Numbered from the stretch's first letter, positions 41,083 to 52,038 are shown. The stretch is DNA of 64,000 nucleotides from Chersky-840 sp963838775 (GCA_963838775.1 CAWISP010000026.1:62001-126000), one strand, 5' to 3'. Notes: a model not told the origin generated them from the letters alone. Made by a program: numbers and translations.

Positions 41083-44000
41083 CTACCGCCGATTCGTCGG
41101 ACCGTCCCGGTCAATGGTGTCACCCACCCACAGGCCCTCGGAAGGGCGCGCTCCGTCGGTGGCGCCGTGAGGTGCCCCCGAACCGGCGCGGCGGGCCACT
41201 GCCCACCGAAGGCGGCGCGGCACGTCCCCCAGCATCAGCATTGCGAAGCCGAGCACGATCAGAGCCGATCCTGCGACGACGACCCACTGGGCGGCCAGCC
41301 CGACTCCGGTGAACGCCAAGGAATTCGACGATGCCTGGACCACGGGAGCCGCCGTCGACGCGGACCCCGAACCGCCAGGGTCGTTCTTTGAAGACGTTGC
41401 CTTGGTGGCAGCGGCGCTGGTTGAAGGTGGCGAGCTCGTGGACTGCGCCTGAGTCGTGGGACCCGAAGGCGGGGTGGGATCTGTTGAGGCCGATACGTCG
41501 GTCGAGGACGAGCTCGTGGTCGAAGTGCTTGGTCCCTGGCCAGTGCCCAGAACGGTTGTTGGACTCGACGAAACGGATGTCGGCGCGACGCAGCCGGGCG
41601 GTGAACCCGTCATGCCCTCCGCTTCATAAAAGAGTCCAAGAAGCGCGCACACGGTATTGGTCGCAACGAGCCAAGAACCATTGACGGAGACGGCGTAACC
41701 TTGATTGTTCGGCAAGATGGCAGTGCCGCCGGGCCCGAGGATGTCGAAGGTCACCTGCGCGCAGGGGCTAGGAAGGTTGACCTGGGTACAGCCGGCGGTG
41801 TCGGGAAACGAGATCGAATCCACATTGGCTCCCGTTGCCGAACTGGCGAGTGACGACGAGAGCGCCTGGCTGAGTGCGGTCTCGATCGAAGCGCCGTTCT
41901 GGACCACGGCCACCTTGTCCGCGATCGACGGGTCGGCGAAGTCGAAAAGCGTTTGGTATGCCTGCGTGATCTCGCCCGACGGAGTCGAGGCTCCCACCGT
42001 CGTCGTCGTCGTCGTTGTTGTTGTTGTCGACGTGGGCACAGTTGGAGGGGGTGGCGTTTGACCCTCGAATGCGATCGCAGCGGTGGCGCTGTCACCGGAC
42101 AGGTCGCCGTACATCAAGGTGCAAGTCACACCGGCGGCTTGCTGGGCTGCGGTCGGGGGGCAGGGATAGTTCGCAGCGTCGGTCGCGGGGTTCTGCCCCG
42201 TGCTGTCAGCGTTGGGGCAGGTAGAGATGGCGTCATTCGAGGCCCCACACGGTGGCCCCACCGTCCCTTCGATGACGTCGTAGGTGGTGGAGACGGTCCC
42301 GCTCGCTGAGGTGCTCACCACGTTGTAGCTCGGTGCCGTGCAACCGATCGCCAGCGACGCGTTGACGGGCGAACCGAGCTCCACCGTCGGCTGACCCGGG
42401 GCGTTGTTGCACTCGAGGACGTTGCCCTCGGAATTCTCGGCATAGCCGCCACCGGTTACCGAGACGCTTTGCCCGCCGGTGAGGGCGGTGGCGGGGCTCA
42501 CGGTCAACGTCGGGCCCGACGGGACGGTTGAGCCTCCTCCGGCGACGGCGATCACCGGGGATCTCGGTGAGCCCCTCGGTGCCGTCGACACGATGCCCGT
42601 GGGTTCGGTGTTGTTGGGGAAGGCGGAGCATCGCAGGGTGAGGTCACTCCCCGACACCATCAGGTCCAATCGGACGCTGGCGTCCTGGGCGATGGTGATG
42701 CCGCTGGCGGAGGCGGTGAACGGACCGATGGTCTGCGCTGGTGACGGCAGCGTCAACGTGATCCCGCTGGGGGGGATGGGAGACGGAAGGGGCACGTCGA
42801 AGCTCATGGTTCCCGTCGCGATCTGCGCCGGTGTGGCGCCGCTGGCGTCCACTGTGGCGACCGCGGTCCCCGTGATGGCGCTGTTACCCAGCGCCGCCGC
42901 CGCCGACGCGATGCTCGACGGAAGGGTGATCGTAGTCTGGTAGCCGGTGAGGTTGAACTGCTCGCCTGGCGTCGGATCTGCCGGCGTGATGGTACCGCTG
43001 GTGTTGACGTTGTTCAGGGCGATGTTGCCGACCGGCGTGCCCGGGCAGTACAGCTCGTAGGCACCTTGGGCACCAGGCGGAGTGGGGGGAGGCGGGATGA
43101 TGGTGGCGCTGCCGGTGGCGACGAGCGGCTCCACGTACCCGTTGAAGGGCTGCTGTATTGAAAGACCAGTGGGAACGGAATCGTTGGCGAACGTATCACA
43201 GAACAGCCCGAACTGATCGCCGAACGCACTCACATTGAGATTGACTCCCGTTGCGTACACATCGATTGGGCCGCCCGCCGCAACGAAGGTCTCAACGCCG
43301 GACCCCGGCGCCGACGTCGCCGTGAACTGCACACCCGTCGAGGGCACAGGCGATGGGAGCGTGACGGCAAAGGACAGATCGTCCTGGCCCGGGAAGGGTC
43401 CCCGGATCGGACCAGAGCTCACGGTGGTGAGCGTGCTGGACGACGATCCGGCGGTGACACCCACCACGGTCCCGGGGTTGTAACCGTTCTGCGTGCCCGT
43501 CACGTCTAGGAACAGTGACAAGTCCCCACTCAGGGATGTGAGCCCGAGGTTTTCGGCCTGCTGGGCCACAGTCTGCGGAATCGTGAATTGCGTCTGCAAT
43601 CCGCTCACCTGGAATTGGTCACCCTCATTGAGCGAGGCCGGTGTGATCGATCCCGTGGTGACAACATCATTGAGGGCGATGTTGCCGACCGGGGTGCTGG
43701 GACAATAGAGCTCGTAGGGAGCACCCGGGGTCTGGTTCCCACTTCCGGGTCCACCCGGTTGGGACGTCGTCGTTGTCGTCGTGATAGGGGTCCCGGAAGC
43801 GCTGCCTGTGGCGATGATGGGTCGGATCGGCGTAGCGGCAGGCGGTGTGCCGGTGGTCCCTGAACTGGCGATGGCGTCGTTCGGATAGGCGGTGCACGAC
43901 ATCTTGAACGCCTTGTCCGACAGTTTGGCGACGACCAGCAGTGATTGGTCCTGCGCGATGGTGATCGGTCCTCCTAGGGCCGTGAACGGCCCGACCGTCG

Positions 44001-45027
44001 TGGGTGATGACGGGATGTCGAGTGCGACACCGGACGATGGGACCGGATTGGGGATGGGGACGTCGAATCCCATTGAGCCTGCGGCTACTTGTGGTGAGGT
44101 GGTCCCATAGGCATCGATTGCGCTTGTGGCCAAGCCGACGAAACTCCCGTTCCCGAGCCCGGCGGCGGCGGTGACGGCACCCGCCGGCACGGGAATGTCT
44201 GTCTGGTACCCCGAGACTTGGAACTGGTCGCCGGCCGACAGCGTGCCGGGGGAGATCGTGGCCGAGGTGGTCACGTCATTGAAGTCCAGGTCCCCGACCG
44301 GAGTGTGGGGGCAGTACAGCTCGTAGGGGCCCGTGATGCCCGTCGGCGGAGGGGGTGGGGTTCCCTGTCCGGCGGTCGCGACCACAGGAGATATGGGAGT
44401 GCCCGGCGGGATCGCCTGTGCCAATCCCGAGGGCAAGACGTCATTCGGGTACGGCGAGCAATTGAAGGGCGGCAACGGCGTTGGGAAGGCAGCGTCGTTG
44501 AAATTCAACGTGAAGAGTGATGTCAACGAGAGAGCAATACTACTGCTCGTGGCGGTGAAGGGCCCGATCGTGGCTGGCGACGACGGCACGGCGAGTGTCA
44601 ACCCCGAGGGCGGGACGGGGTTCGGGAGGGGCTCGTCGTAGGCTAAGGCGCCTGTCGGCATCGACGCCGGGGTCGCGCCTGTTGCGGTGATCGCGGCGGT
44701 AGCTGAGCCGCTCAAAGACGTGTTCCCAACAGCGGCGGCGTCTTGTGCGACTGTGGCGGGGATCGGCACACTCGCCTGGAAATTTTCCAGGCTGAACTGT
44801 TGGCCTGGACTTGGAGTGGCCGGCGAGAGGTCGCCAGTGATCACCACGTCGTTGAACGCCAGGTTACCGATAGGCGTATTGCTGCAATAGAGCTCAAATG
44901 GCGAGGTGTCTGCGAAAGCAGGGGTGAGCGACTGCACCGCAACACCAACAATCATCATTGAGCCCGCCACGAGCGCGACCGCACCGGCCATACTTAGGCG
45001 AGCCGTGATCTTAGGAAAGCGTCCCAT
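41083..45027 (-). CDS. Large LAFTG-type surface protein with four ELYC repeats, neocarzinostatin-like and MTB12-like domains
   Basis: 1,314 residues from ATG 45027, after AAGGGGG. A signal peptide (MGRFPKITARLSMAG...TPAFA) ends near residue 41. Four tandem modules of 200-220 residues start at about 44, 235, 438 and 657 with (F/Y)ELYC.(N/H/S/G)TP(I/V)G(N/D), each holding a later Cys (C.AYPND-type block) that could pair with the first. A segment at about 835-930 (TLTVSPATALTGGQSVSVTG) resembles neocarzinostatin-like Ig folds. A poly-Thr linker lies near 1000. Residues about 1014-1142 (QAYQTLFDFADPSIADKVAVV...SWLVATNTVCALLG) resemble the secreted MTB12 antigen domain. The end has Ser/Thr-rich sequence, LAFTG at 1237-1241, a membrane helix and a basic tail. 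LAxTG is the class E sortase signal; no sortase gene is in the window. The tail after the helix is longer than usual. Confidence 0.8.
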   Translation of the reverse strand: MGRFPKITARLSMAGAVALVAGSMMIVGVAVQSLTPAFADTSPFELYCSNTPIGNLAFNDVVITGDLSPATPSPGQQFSLENFQASVPIPATVAQDAAAVGNTSLSGSATAAITATGATPASMPTGALAYDEPLPNPVPPSGLTLAVPSSPATIGPFTATSSSIALSLTSLFTLNFNDAAFPTPLPPFNCSPYPNDVLPSGLAQAIPPGTPISPVVATAGQGTPPPPPTGITGPYELYCPHTPVGDLDFNDVTTSATISPGTLSAGDQFQVSGYQTDIPVPAGAVTAAAGLGNGSFVGLATSAIDAYGTTSPQVAAGSMGFDVPIPNPVPSSGVALDIPSSPTTVGPFTALGGPITIAQDQSLLVVAKLSDKAFKMSCTAYPNDAIASSGTTGTPPAATPIRPIIATGSASGTPITTTTTTSQPGGPGSGNQTPGAPYELYCPSTPVGNIALNDVVTTGSITPASLNEGDQFQVSGLQTQFTIPQTVAQQAENLGLTSLSGDLSLFLDVTGTQNGYNPGTVVGVTAGSSSSTLTTVSSGPIRGPFPGQDDLSFAVTLPSPVPSTGVQFTATSAPGSGVETFVAAGGPIDVYATGVNLNVSAFGDQFGLFCDTFANDSVPTGLSIQQPFNGYVEPLVATGSATIIPPPPTPPGAQGAYELYCPGTPVGNIALNNVNTSGTITPADPTPGEQFNLTGYQTTITLPSSIASAAAALGNSAITGTAVATVDASGATPAQIATGTMSFDVPLPSPIPPSGITLTLPSPAQTIGPFTASASGITIAQDASVRLDLMVSGSDLTLRCSAFPNNTEPTGIVSTAPRGSPRSPVIAVAGGGSTVPSGPTLTVSPATALTGGQSVSVTGGGYAENSEGNVLECNNAPGQPTVELGSPVNASLAIGCTAPSYNVVSTSASGTVSTTYDVIEGTVGPPCGASNDAISTCPNADSTGQNPATDAANYPCPPTAAQQAAGVTCTLMYGDLSGDSATAAIAFEGQTPPPPTVPTSTTTTTTTTTTVGASTPSGEITQAYQTLFDFADPSIADKVAVVQNGASIETALSQALSSSLASSATGANVDSISFPDTAGCTQVNLPSPCAQVTFDILGPGGTAILPNNQGYAVSVNGSWLVATNTVCALLGLFYEAEGMTGSPPGCVAPTSVSSSPTTVLGTGQGPSTSTTSSSSTDVSASTDPTPPSGPTTQAQSTSSPPSTSAAATKATSSKNDPGGSGSASTAAPVVQASSNSLAFTGVGLAAQWVVVAGSALIVLGFAMLMLGDVPRRLRWAVARRAGSGAPHGATDGARPSEGLWVGDTIDRDGPTNRR

Positions 45028-45387
45028 TGGGACCCCCTTGTCACTGAGGCGATGTTCGGCGCACGGCGCCGAACATCTGCCATCGATCCGATCAGAACGG
45101 CGCTCGAGGCACACCCTCAATTTTGACGAAACGCTCAGCGAGTTGTCTCAGCGTCGATGCGTGACCGGCCATCCGCCAAAGAATGCCTAGAGACCAGCTG
45201 ATGACCTCCTTCAATGAGCTGACCTTTTGACGCTCGTGGCCCCAGCGTGGTTCCCGCGAAGTATCACTCCACCGTGGGGGCCGTGACCAGTCCCCGACTG
45301 AGAAGGATCATGAGCTCGGGGGACAGTGCTCGGCAGGGCGAGAAGAGCAAAGCCACAGTCTCGTCGGCCCAGCCCTTGTAACGGTCT
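45028..45387. other. Intergenic stretch with no recognised gene
   Basis: Between the surface-protein start and the broken methyltransferase. G+C is lower than average. A short frame on the minus strand (45264-45485) overlaps the methyltransferase remnant and has no recognisable product. No tRNA-like or clear terminator structure was found. It should hold the promoter of the surface-protein gene. Confidence 0.5.
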
Positions 45388-46153
45388 TCAGGCTCCGATT
45401 GGGTCGACCTCGACCGGCGTGGCGCACCCCAACAGAAATGATCTTCCCGTGGTGGTGATGTCGGCGTGCCACCCGATGTCAGCAAGTTCGTTGGCTAGTT
45501 GATCAGGCTTGTAAGAGATCTTGACAACTCGGTGTTTGTGGCCGTCGCCGGCATCGGATCGGAATTGCTCGAAGCTCGTCGGCTTTACGCCGGCGGGACG
45601 AGTGCCGTCCCCCCAAAGGCTGTCGATGAAGATCGCTCGCCCTCCGGGGGCGAGGGATCGTTTCACCAGAGTCCGAAAAGCGCTGACGCGAGAAGGGGGG
45701 ACGTGGAAAAAGCCAGAGCGAGAAGAACACCACGTCGAAACGGTCCGGTGGTTCCCAGGAGAAGATGTCCGCTTGGACGTATTCGACGTGTGAACCCGTC
45801 GTTCTCGTCCGGTTGATCTCGATCACCTCGGGCGAACTGTCGACGGCCATAATTCTCTCGGCATGGCACACCAAACGGACGGTCCACAAGCCAGTTCCGC
45901 ACGCGAGTTCGAGCACCCTGCCCCCGGGGCGCAGATCGTCCACCGCGACTTCTGGGTGGGCCACCTCGGCCTCCCATTCAGCCTTACGTTCGGGAGACAA
46001 TGTGTCGTAAGTACCCGTCCGAAGCCACCACTCGTCGTAATGAGGTGCTCGGGCTCGGTAGTAGTCGATCTGTTCAGCTATGCGGTCCTGGTCATCTTGG
46101 GATCCGTCCACCTCCACAGGGCCGATTTTCGCAGGTGAGTTCGACTGGTCCAA
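45388..46153 (-). pseudogene. Class I SAM-dependent methyltransferase, frameshifted
   Basis: The N-terminal part (from TTG 46153 or GTG 46117) reads EQIDYYRARAPHYDEWW, RVLELACGTGLWTVRL (motif I), IMAVDSSPEVIEINRTR and FDVVFFSLWL in one frame. The C-terminal part (VKRSLAPGGRAIFIDSLWGD ... FLLGCATPVE) is in the next frame. Removing one base from the five-A run at 45707-45711 (T-run in the coding strand) joins both as LFHVPPSRVSAFRTLVKRSL, a perfect family match. So this is one gene with a single-base insertion, real or artefactual. Full length would be about 255 residues. The substrate is unknown. Confidence 0.8.
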
Positions 46154-46242
46154 GCGCCTCCCGGTCGGCGCGCCTTGGCCCGGAGCCGACCGGGGCTTGG
46201 GCGTCCGACACCCGCCTCATCTCGGCGTGCTCCAACGGCGGG

Positions 46243-46353
46243 TCATAGGGCGTCTTCGAGAAGGAACGACCAAGCGGGATCCTCTGCAAACGCGGCGACG
46301 CTCACGATGACGGCGGCCCTGTCGTCGGGCTCCGCCTGCCGCACCACGCGCAC
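46243..46353 (-). pseudogene. Truncated N-terminus of a GNAT acetyltransferase
   Basis: GTG 46353 gives VRVVRQAEPDDRAAVIVSVA then AFAEDPAWSFLLEDAL and a stop. This is the usual first strand-helix of GNAT N-acetyltransferases (RxAxPxDxxAVxxxxAxAFAxDP), but the acetyl-CoA loop and the rest are missing; only 36 codons remain. The following frame (to about 46092) shows no GNAT features. It is probably a remnant left by deletion. Confidence 0.45.
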
Positions 46354-46693
46354 GCCCCACCGTAAATCGGGCACCAGCCGTAGGCACCGCAGGTCGATGA
46401 CAGATCGGCCTGCCATTCCGACACAGGTTGGTGCTCGTCATTCTTGGGGAGGCGCCGCGGCACGTTCTCGCGACATCCTCGATGGCATCCGGATGCCAGT
46501 CCATCGTCGAACCATCGAGCTGCTCACAGTGACGTAGAGCGCGCCGGGCCATACCCCCTTGGCCCGGCGGCCTACGCCGCACCGAAGATCCCGCCTCCGA
46601 GAGCAATTCGGGCGCCGCTCAGCGCGTAAACCTCAGGGATGGCGCGGGCCGATGCATGGGTCGCCTGCCATCCCGTGCAGTGCCCGGCTACCC
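46354..46693. other. Apparently non-coding or degenerate stretch
   Basis: Several short frames exist on both strands, none with a recognisable family, ribosome site or consistent codon bias. With the GNAT remnant and the broken methyltransferase it makes 45.4-46.7 kb a decayed region. Confidence 0.4.
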
Positions 46694-47567
46694 CTACCCG
46701 TTTCCGATCTCGAGGGCCCGGGCGATGTCCCCCAGGACGCGCAGATGGTCGTCGACGGTCGCCAACCCCGACCCCATGGTGTTCACCGACACGTGCGAGG
46801 CGCCCGCGGCGCCCCAGCGACCGACCTGCTCGACCAACTTGTCGACGGTCTTGTCGCCCCAGCTGACCCGGCCCTCCATGCCGAGCGCGGCCGGGTCCCG
46901 CCCGGCGTCACGCGCCGCCTGGTCGACGATGGCCCTCGCTTCGTCGAGCTTCGGGCCGGGAGGCACCTGGGGCAGCCAGCCGTCACCGAGACGGCCGGCC
47001 CGTCGGTAGGCGGGCGGCGACTGGGCGCCGAACCACACCGGGATGGGGCGCTGCACCGGCAGGGGGGCCAGGCCCGAGCCGGTCACGTGCTCGTAGGTCC
47101 CGTGGAAGGTCACCGACCGCTCCGTCCACAGGCGTCGGAGCAGCTCGACCTGCTCCTCGATCCTCTTGCCGCGGTCGGAGAAACGTCTTTCCCAGCGCCT
47201 CGTACTCCACCGCGTTCCAACCCAATCCGACGCCCAGCCGCAGGCGCCCGCTCGTGAAGATGTCCACGGCTGCAGCCTGCTTGGCCACCAGCGCGGTCTG
47301 GCGCTGCGGGAGGATGACGATCCCGGTGGCGAACTCGAGCGACGTGAACCCGGCCATGAACCCGAACAGCACCAGCGGCTCGTGGAACGTCGAGTCCAGG
47401 TTGTAGGGCCCCGACCAGCCCCGATGCACCTCGGGATCCGCCCCGACCACGTGGTCGTAGGCCAGGACGTGGGCGAAGCCGAGGTGGTCCACCTGCTCGG
47501 CGTAGGTGCGCACGGCACCCACGTCGGATCCGATCTCGGTCTGCGGGAAGACGACGCCGATTCGCAT
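46694..47567 (-). pseudogene. LLM-class F420-dependent oxidoreductase, apparent frameshift
   Basis: ATG 47567 starts MRIGVVFPQTEIGSDVGAVR and continues through LAYDHVVGAD, TGIVILPQRQTALVAKQ and LRLGVGLGWNAVEYEALGKT. The second half (SDRGKRIEEQVELLRRLW, IPVWFGAQSPPAYRRAGRLG, DGWLPQ...) is in another frame down to 46694. Removing one base of the AAA run at 47181-47183 joins them as ALGKTFSDRGKRIEEQ, giving a normal enzyme of about 290 residues. Either a sequencing insertion or a recent inactivation. Divergent from lhr with 84 bp between starts. Confidence 0.82.
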
Positions 47568-47651
47568 GATCCCTGTTCTACCCGGGGCGTGTCCCGGGGC
47601 GTGCACCCGGGAAGGGGGGCGCCGCGCCAGGCGTCACACGGAGATGATGGA

Positions 47652-50600
47652 ATGGTCGTGATGCTCGCCATGGACCCGCCCGCCGACCCGCGTGCCGCCT
47701 CGCCGCTGTCCGGCTTTCACCCCGCCATCGCCACCTGGTTCGCCCGGCGGTTCCCCGCCGGTCCGTCCGAGCCCCAGGCCCAGGGATGGCCCCTCATCGC
47801 GGGGGGCACCGACACCCTCATCGCGGCCCCGACCGGTTCGGGCAAGACCCTGGCCGGATTCCTGGTGGCGATCGACGCCGCCTATCGTGCCGCCGAACGC
47901 GGCGAGGACATCGGGGGGGCGGTGCGCGTGGTGTACGTCTCGCCGCTGAAGGCCCTCGCCGTCGACATCCATCAGAACCTCGAGCGCCCGTTGACCGAGA
48001 TCGCCGAGGTCGCGCCGCGAGCTGGGATTGGCGGTCCCCCCCATCACCGTGGCGGTGCGGACCGGCGACACCACCTCGGGGGCACGGACGGCAATGGTGA
48101 AGACGCCACCGACCATGCTGGTGACGACTCCGGAGAGCCTGTACCTCATGGTCACCGCCGAGCGCAGCCGAGCCGTGCTCGGCAGCGTGGCCACGGTGAT
48201 CGTCGACGAGATCCACGCCCTGGCCCGTGACAAGCGGGGCTCGCACCTGTCCATCACCCTCGAGCGTCTCGAGCACCTCCAGCTCGGGGCGCGACCGCAG
48301 CGCATCGGCTTGTCGGCGACGCAGCGCCCCATCGAGCACACGGCGCGCCTGCTCAGCGGGGCCGGCGCCACCCGACCCACGGCCATCGTGGACTGCGGGC
48401 ACGCGAGACAGCTCTCGGTCCGCATCGAGCTGCCCGAGACCGAGCTGTCGGCGGTGTCTTCGACAGAGCAATTCGGCGAGGTGATCGACCGCATCGCCGC
48501 CCACGTGCTCGAGCATCGCACCACCCTCGTGTTCGTCAACACGCGGAGGATGTCGGAGCGCCTCGCCCATCTCCTCGGCGAGCGGCTCGGTCCCGACCAG
48601 GTCTCCGCGCACCACGGCAGCCTGTCGAAGGACCGCCGCCTGCGCGTGGAGGATCGCCTGCGCGCCGGGGACTTGCGCGCCCTGGTGGCCACGGCTTCCC
48701 TCGAGCTCGGTATCGACATCGGGCCCGTGGAGCTCGTGTGCCAGGTGGGATCCCCGCGCGCCATCGCCACCTTCCTGCAGCGGGTAGGACGCTCGAACCA
48801 CTCGCGCCGGGGCACGCCCGAAGGGATCCTCTATCCCATGACGCGCGACGAGCTGGTGGAGTGCGCCGCCCTGCTGGCGGCGGTGCGCGCCGGACGGCTC
48901 GACACCACCTGTTCGCCCGTCGCTCCGCTCGACATCCTGGCCCAGCAGGTCATCGCCGAGGTGGCCGCGGCCGAGGAGTGGACCGAGGACGGGCTCTACG
49001 AGTTGATGCGGCGCTCGGCTCCGTACGCGGAGCTCGACCGGGCCGACTTCGACGCTGTCGTCGAGCTCGTCTCCGAGGGCATCACCACCGGTCGGGGCAA
49101 GCGCATGGCCTACGTGCACCGCGACGGGGTCAACGGCGTGCTGCGACCGCGGCGCGGCGCGAGGCTGGCGGCCCTCACGAGCGGTGGTGCCATCGCCGAG
49201 GTCGGCGACTACCGCGTCGTCGCCGAGCCCGACGACACACCGGTGGGGACGGTGAACGAGGACTTCGCCATCGAGTCGATGGTGGGTGACGTCTTCCTCC
49301 TCGGGACCCACTCGTGGCGGATCCGGCGCGTCACTCAGGGAGAGGTCCGGGTGACCGATGCCGAGGGAGCACAACCCACCATCCCGTTCTGGGTCGGGGA
49401 GGCACCGAGCCGGACCGCAGAGCTGTCCGAGGAAGTTTCTGCGCTCCGGCGTACCGTGGGCGACCTTCTCACCGATGCCGGCAGCGCCGACGGAGCAGCC
49501 CGGGGACCCGACGTGGCCCGGGCCTACGTCGAGCGGGCGTGTGGGCTCGAGACCGACGCTGCTGAGCAATTGGTCCAGTACCTGGCGGCGGCCCTGGACG
49601 AGCTGGGCACGCTGCCGACGGCACAGGACATCGTGTTCGAGCGGTTCTTCGACGAAGCGGGCGGCATGCAGATGGTGGTGCACGCGCCGTTGGGGGGACG
49701 GATCAACCGGGGATTCGGCCTGGCGCTGCGCAAGCGCTTCTGCGCCACGTTCGACTTCGAGCTCCAGGCGGCGGCCAGCGACGACTCTGTCGTGCTGTCG
49801 CTGGGCCTCCAGCACAGCTTCCCCCTCGACAGCGCCCCCCGGCTGCTGCGGTCGGAGACGGCCGAGGGGGTCCTCCGGCAGGCGGTGCTGGCATCACCGA
49901 TGTTCGCGGCGCGCTGGCGGTGGAACCTCAATCGCTCACTGGCCGTGCTGCGGTTCCGGGGCGGGAAGAAGAACCCCCTCCCCATCCAGCGCATGGAGGC
50001 CGACGACCTCATGGCGGCGGTCTTCCCGGCCCTCGCCGCGTGCCAGGAGAACGCACCGGGCGGCCCGGTGGTGATCCCCGACCACGTGCTCGTGCGCCAG
50101 ACGCTGCTCGACTGCCTGCACGAGGCTATGGACGTGGACGGCCTCGTCGCTCTCCTGGAGCGTATGGAGGCCGGATCGGTGCGCGTCCACTTCGTCGAGT
50201 CCACCGAACCCTCGGTCCTGGCCCACGAGATCCTGAACGGAAAGCCCCATACGTTCCTCGACGACGCGCCCCTCGAAGAGCGGCGCACGCGTGCCGTGCA
50301 ATTGCGCCGGGGCCTCCCGCTGCACGCCGAAGCCCTGGGTCGACTCGACGTTGCCGCCCTCGAGCGGGTGCGTGCCGAGGCCGCACCCGACATCCGCGGG
50401 CCCGAGGAGCTCCACGACCTTCTCCTGTCCGCCGTCGTGTGGCGACCCCAGCCGGACTATGCGGTGTGGTTCGACACCCTCGCCGCCTCGGGACGGGCCG
50501 CATGCGCGACCATCGCCGATACCCGCACCGGGGACGGGGCCGGAGCCGGCACCGCGCTGTGGTGTGCTACCGAGCGACGGCGATGGGTGGAGGTGGCGTT

Positions 50601-52038
50601 CCCCGCCGCGCTGTTCCACCCCGACCATGTCCCTGACGCGCGTGCCGGCGCGCAGGAGCCCGACCCCGACGAGGTGGCCGCCGAAGCGGTGCGCGGCCAT
50701 CTCGAGGTGACCGGTCCGGCGACGGTGTCGGAGCTGGCCGCCCGCACCGGGCTGGCGAGAACCCGGGTCCAGGTGGGACTGGGGCGACTCGAGGCCGAGG
50801 GCTTCGCCATGCGGGGATCCTTCGACACCGCCGTCGGGGAAGAGCAATGGTGCTCGCGTCGACTGCTGGCCCGCATCCACGCCTATACCCAGCACCGGCT
50901 GCGCCGTGAGATCGAACCTGTCACCGCCCAGGAGCTCGTCCGGTTCCTCCTGCAGTGGCAGCACGTCGCCCCCGGCGCGCAGCGACAGGGGCGGGCCGGC
51001 GTGCTGGCGGTCGTGGACCAGCTCCAGGGGTTCGAGATCCCGGCGGGCGCATGGGAGGAGGCCATCCTCCCCGCACGCGTCGAGGGCTACCAACACCGCT
51101 GGCTCGAAGACCTCTGTCATTCCGGGGACCTCGTGTGGGGCCGGTTCTCCCCCCGTCCCGCCGACGCCGAGGGCACCGTCCGGCGCGGGTCCGCCACGCC
51201 GTCTCGGGCGACTCCGGTCACCTTCGCCCTGCGCGAGGACCTTCCCTGGCTCCTGCGCGCGGCGCGGGGCGATGTCGTACCGTCCGAACCGGTCCACGGT
51301 GCGGCGCGCGACGTGCTCGACGCGCTGCGGACCCGGGGGGCCATGTTCCATTCGGAGCTCCGCACCGCCACCGACCGGTTGCCCGTGGAGGTCGAGGAAG
51401 GCTTGTGGGACCTGGTGGCTCGAGGCATCGTGACCTCCGACGGGTTCCAGGCCGTGCGCTCGTTACTGTCGGCGCGCCAGGCGTGGAAGAGGCGCCAGCG
51501 TCACGAGCAGCGGCTGCGCGCCGGAGCCCGTCGCGCACCAACGTGGCGCGAAGGGGGTGAAGGCCGTTGGGTGCTGTTGCCCGCGAGCGACCCCGACGAC
51601 GACACGGACCGGGAGACACTCGCCGAGCAGGTGGCGGGGCAACTGCTGGCGCGTTGGGGCGTCGTCTTCTGGGATCTCATGGCCCGAGAGAGCCTCGCTT
51701 TGCCGTGGCGTGAAGTGGTGTGGGCGCTGCGGAGGCTCGAAGCGCGCGGCATCGTGCGCGGGGGTCGGTTCGTGACCGGACCGGCCGGCGAACAGTACGC
51801 GCTCCCCGAAGCCGTCGAGGAATTGCGCCGCGTCCGTCGCAGTGCGCGGGGCGGGCAGACCGTGCGGTTGAACGGGGCCGACCCACTCAATCTGGTGGGG
51901 ATCATCCTGCCCGGCACACGCGTCACGGCGGTACGGACGAACTCGATCACCTACCGCGACGGCCTGCCGGTCCCCGACGACGGCGCGACGAGGCCGGACG
52001 AGAGCCAGCAGGCCTGGTCGACGCCGACCTCGGCGTGA
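47652..52038 (+). CDS. lhr: Lhr-type large ATP-dependent helicase, apparent frameshift near residue 120
   Basis: About 1,461 residues once corrected, the usual Lhr length. The start (ATG 47652 or 47661) leads to FHPAIATWFARRFP and Walker A AAPTGSGKT, then VVYVSPLKALAVDIHQNL. After EIAEVA the frame changes: removing one base at 48011-48018 gives EIAEVARELGLAVPPITVAV and the rest is open to 52038. Motifs that follow are TPESLYLMVTAE, the DEIH box (VIVDEIHAL), GLSATQRP, ATASLELGIDIG and QRVGRSNHS. Long winged-helix and Lhr-specific C-terminal domains follow. Lhr is a 3'-5' DNA/RNA-DNA translocase linked to DNA repair in mycobacteria. It is coupled to a nucleosidase-like gene by GTGA. If the shift is real, the translated part from 48028 lacks Walker A and would be inactive. 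Confidence 0.92.

Noticed and set aside
41999..42028. Trinucleotide microsatellite (GTC/GTT)
   Set aside because: It codes a poly-Thr linker in the surface protein with mixed ACA/ACG codons; ordinary for such linkers.
46398..46537. Short plus-strand frame ending in IELLTVT
   Set aside because: No family, no ribosome site, and it lies in a degenerate stretch.
47818..49815. 665-codon open frame on the minus strand
   Set aside because: It is antisense to lhr motifs; composition and lack of any family mark it as a shadow.
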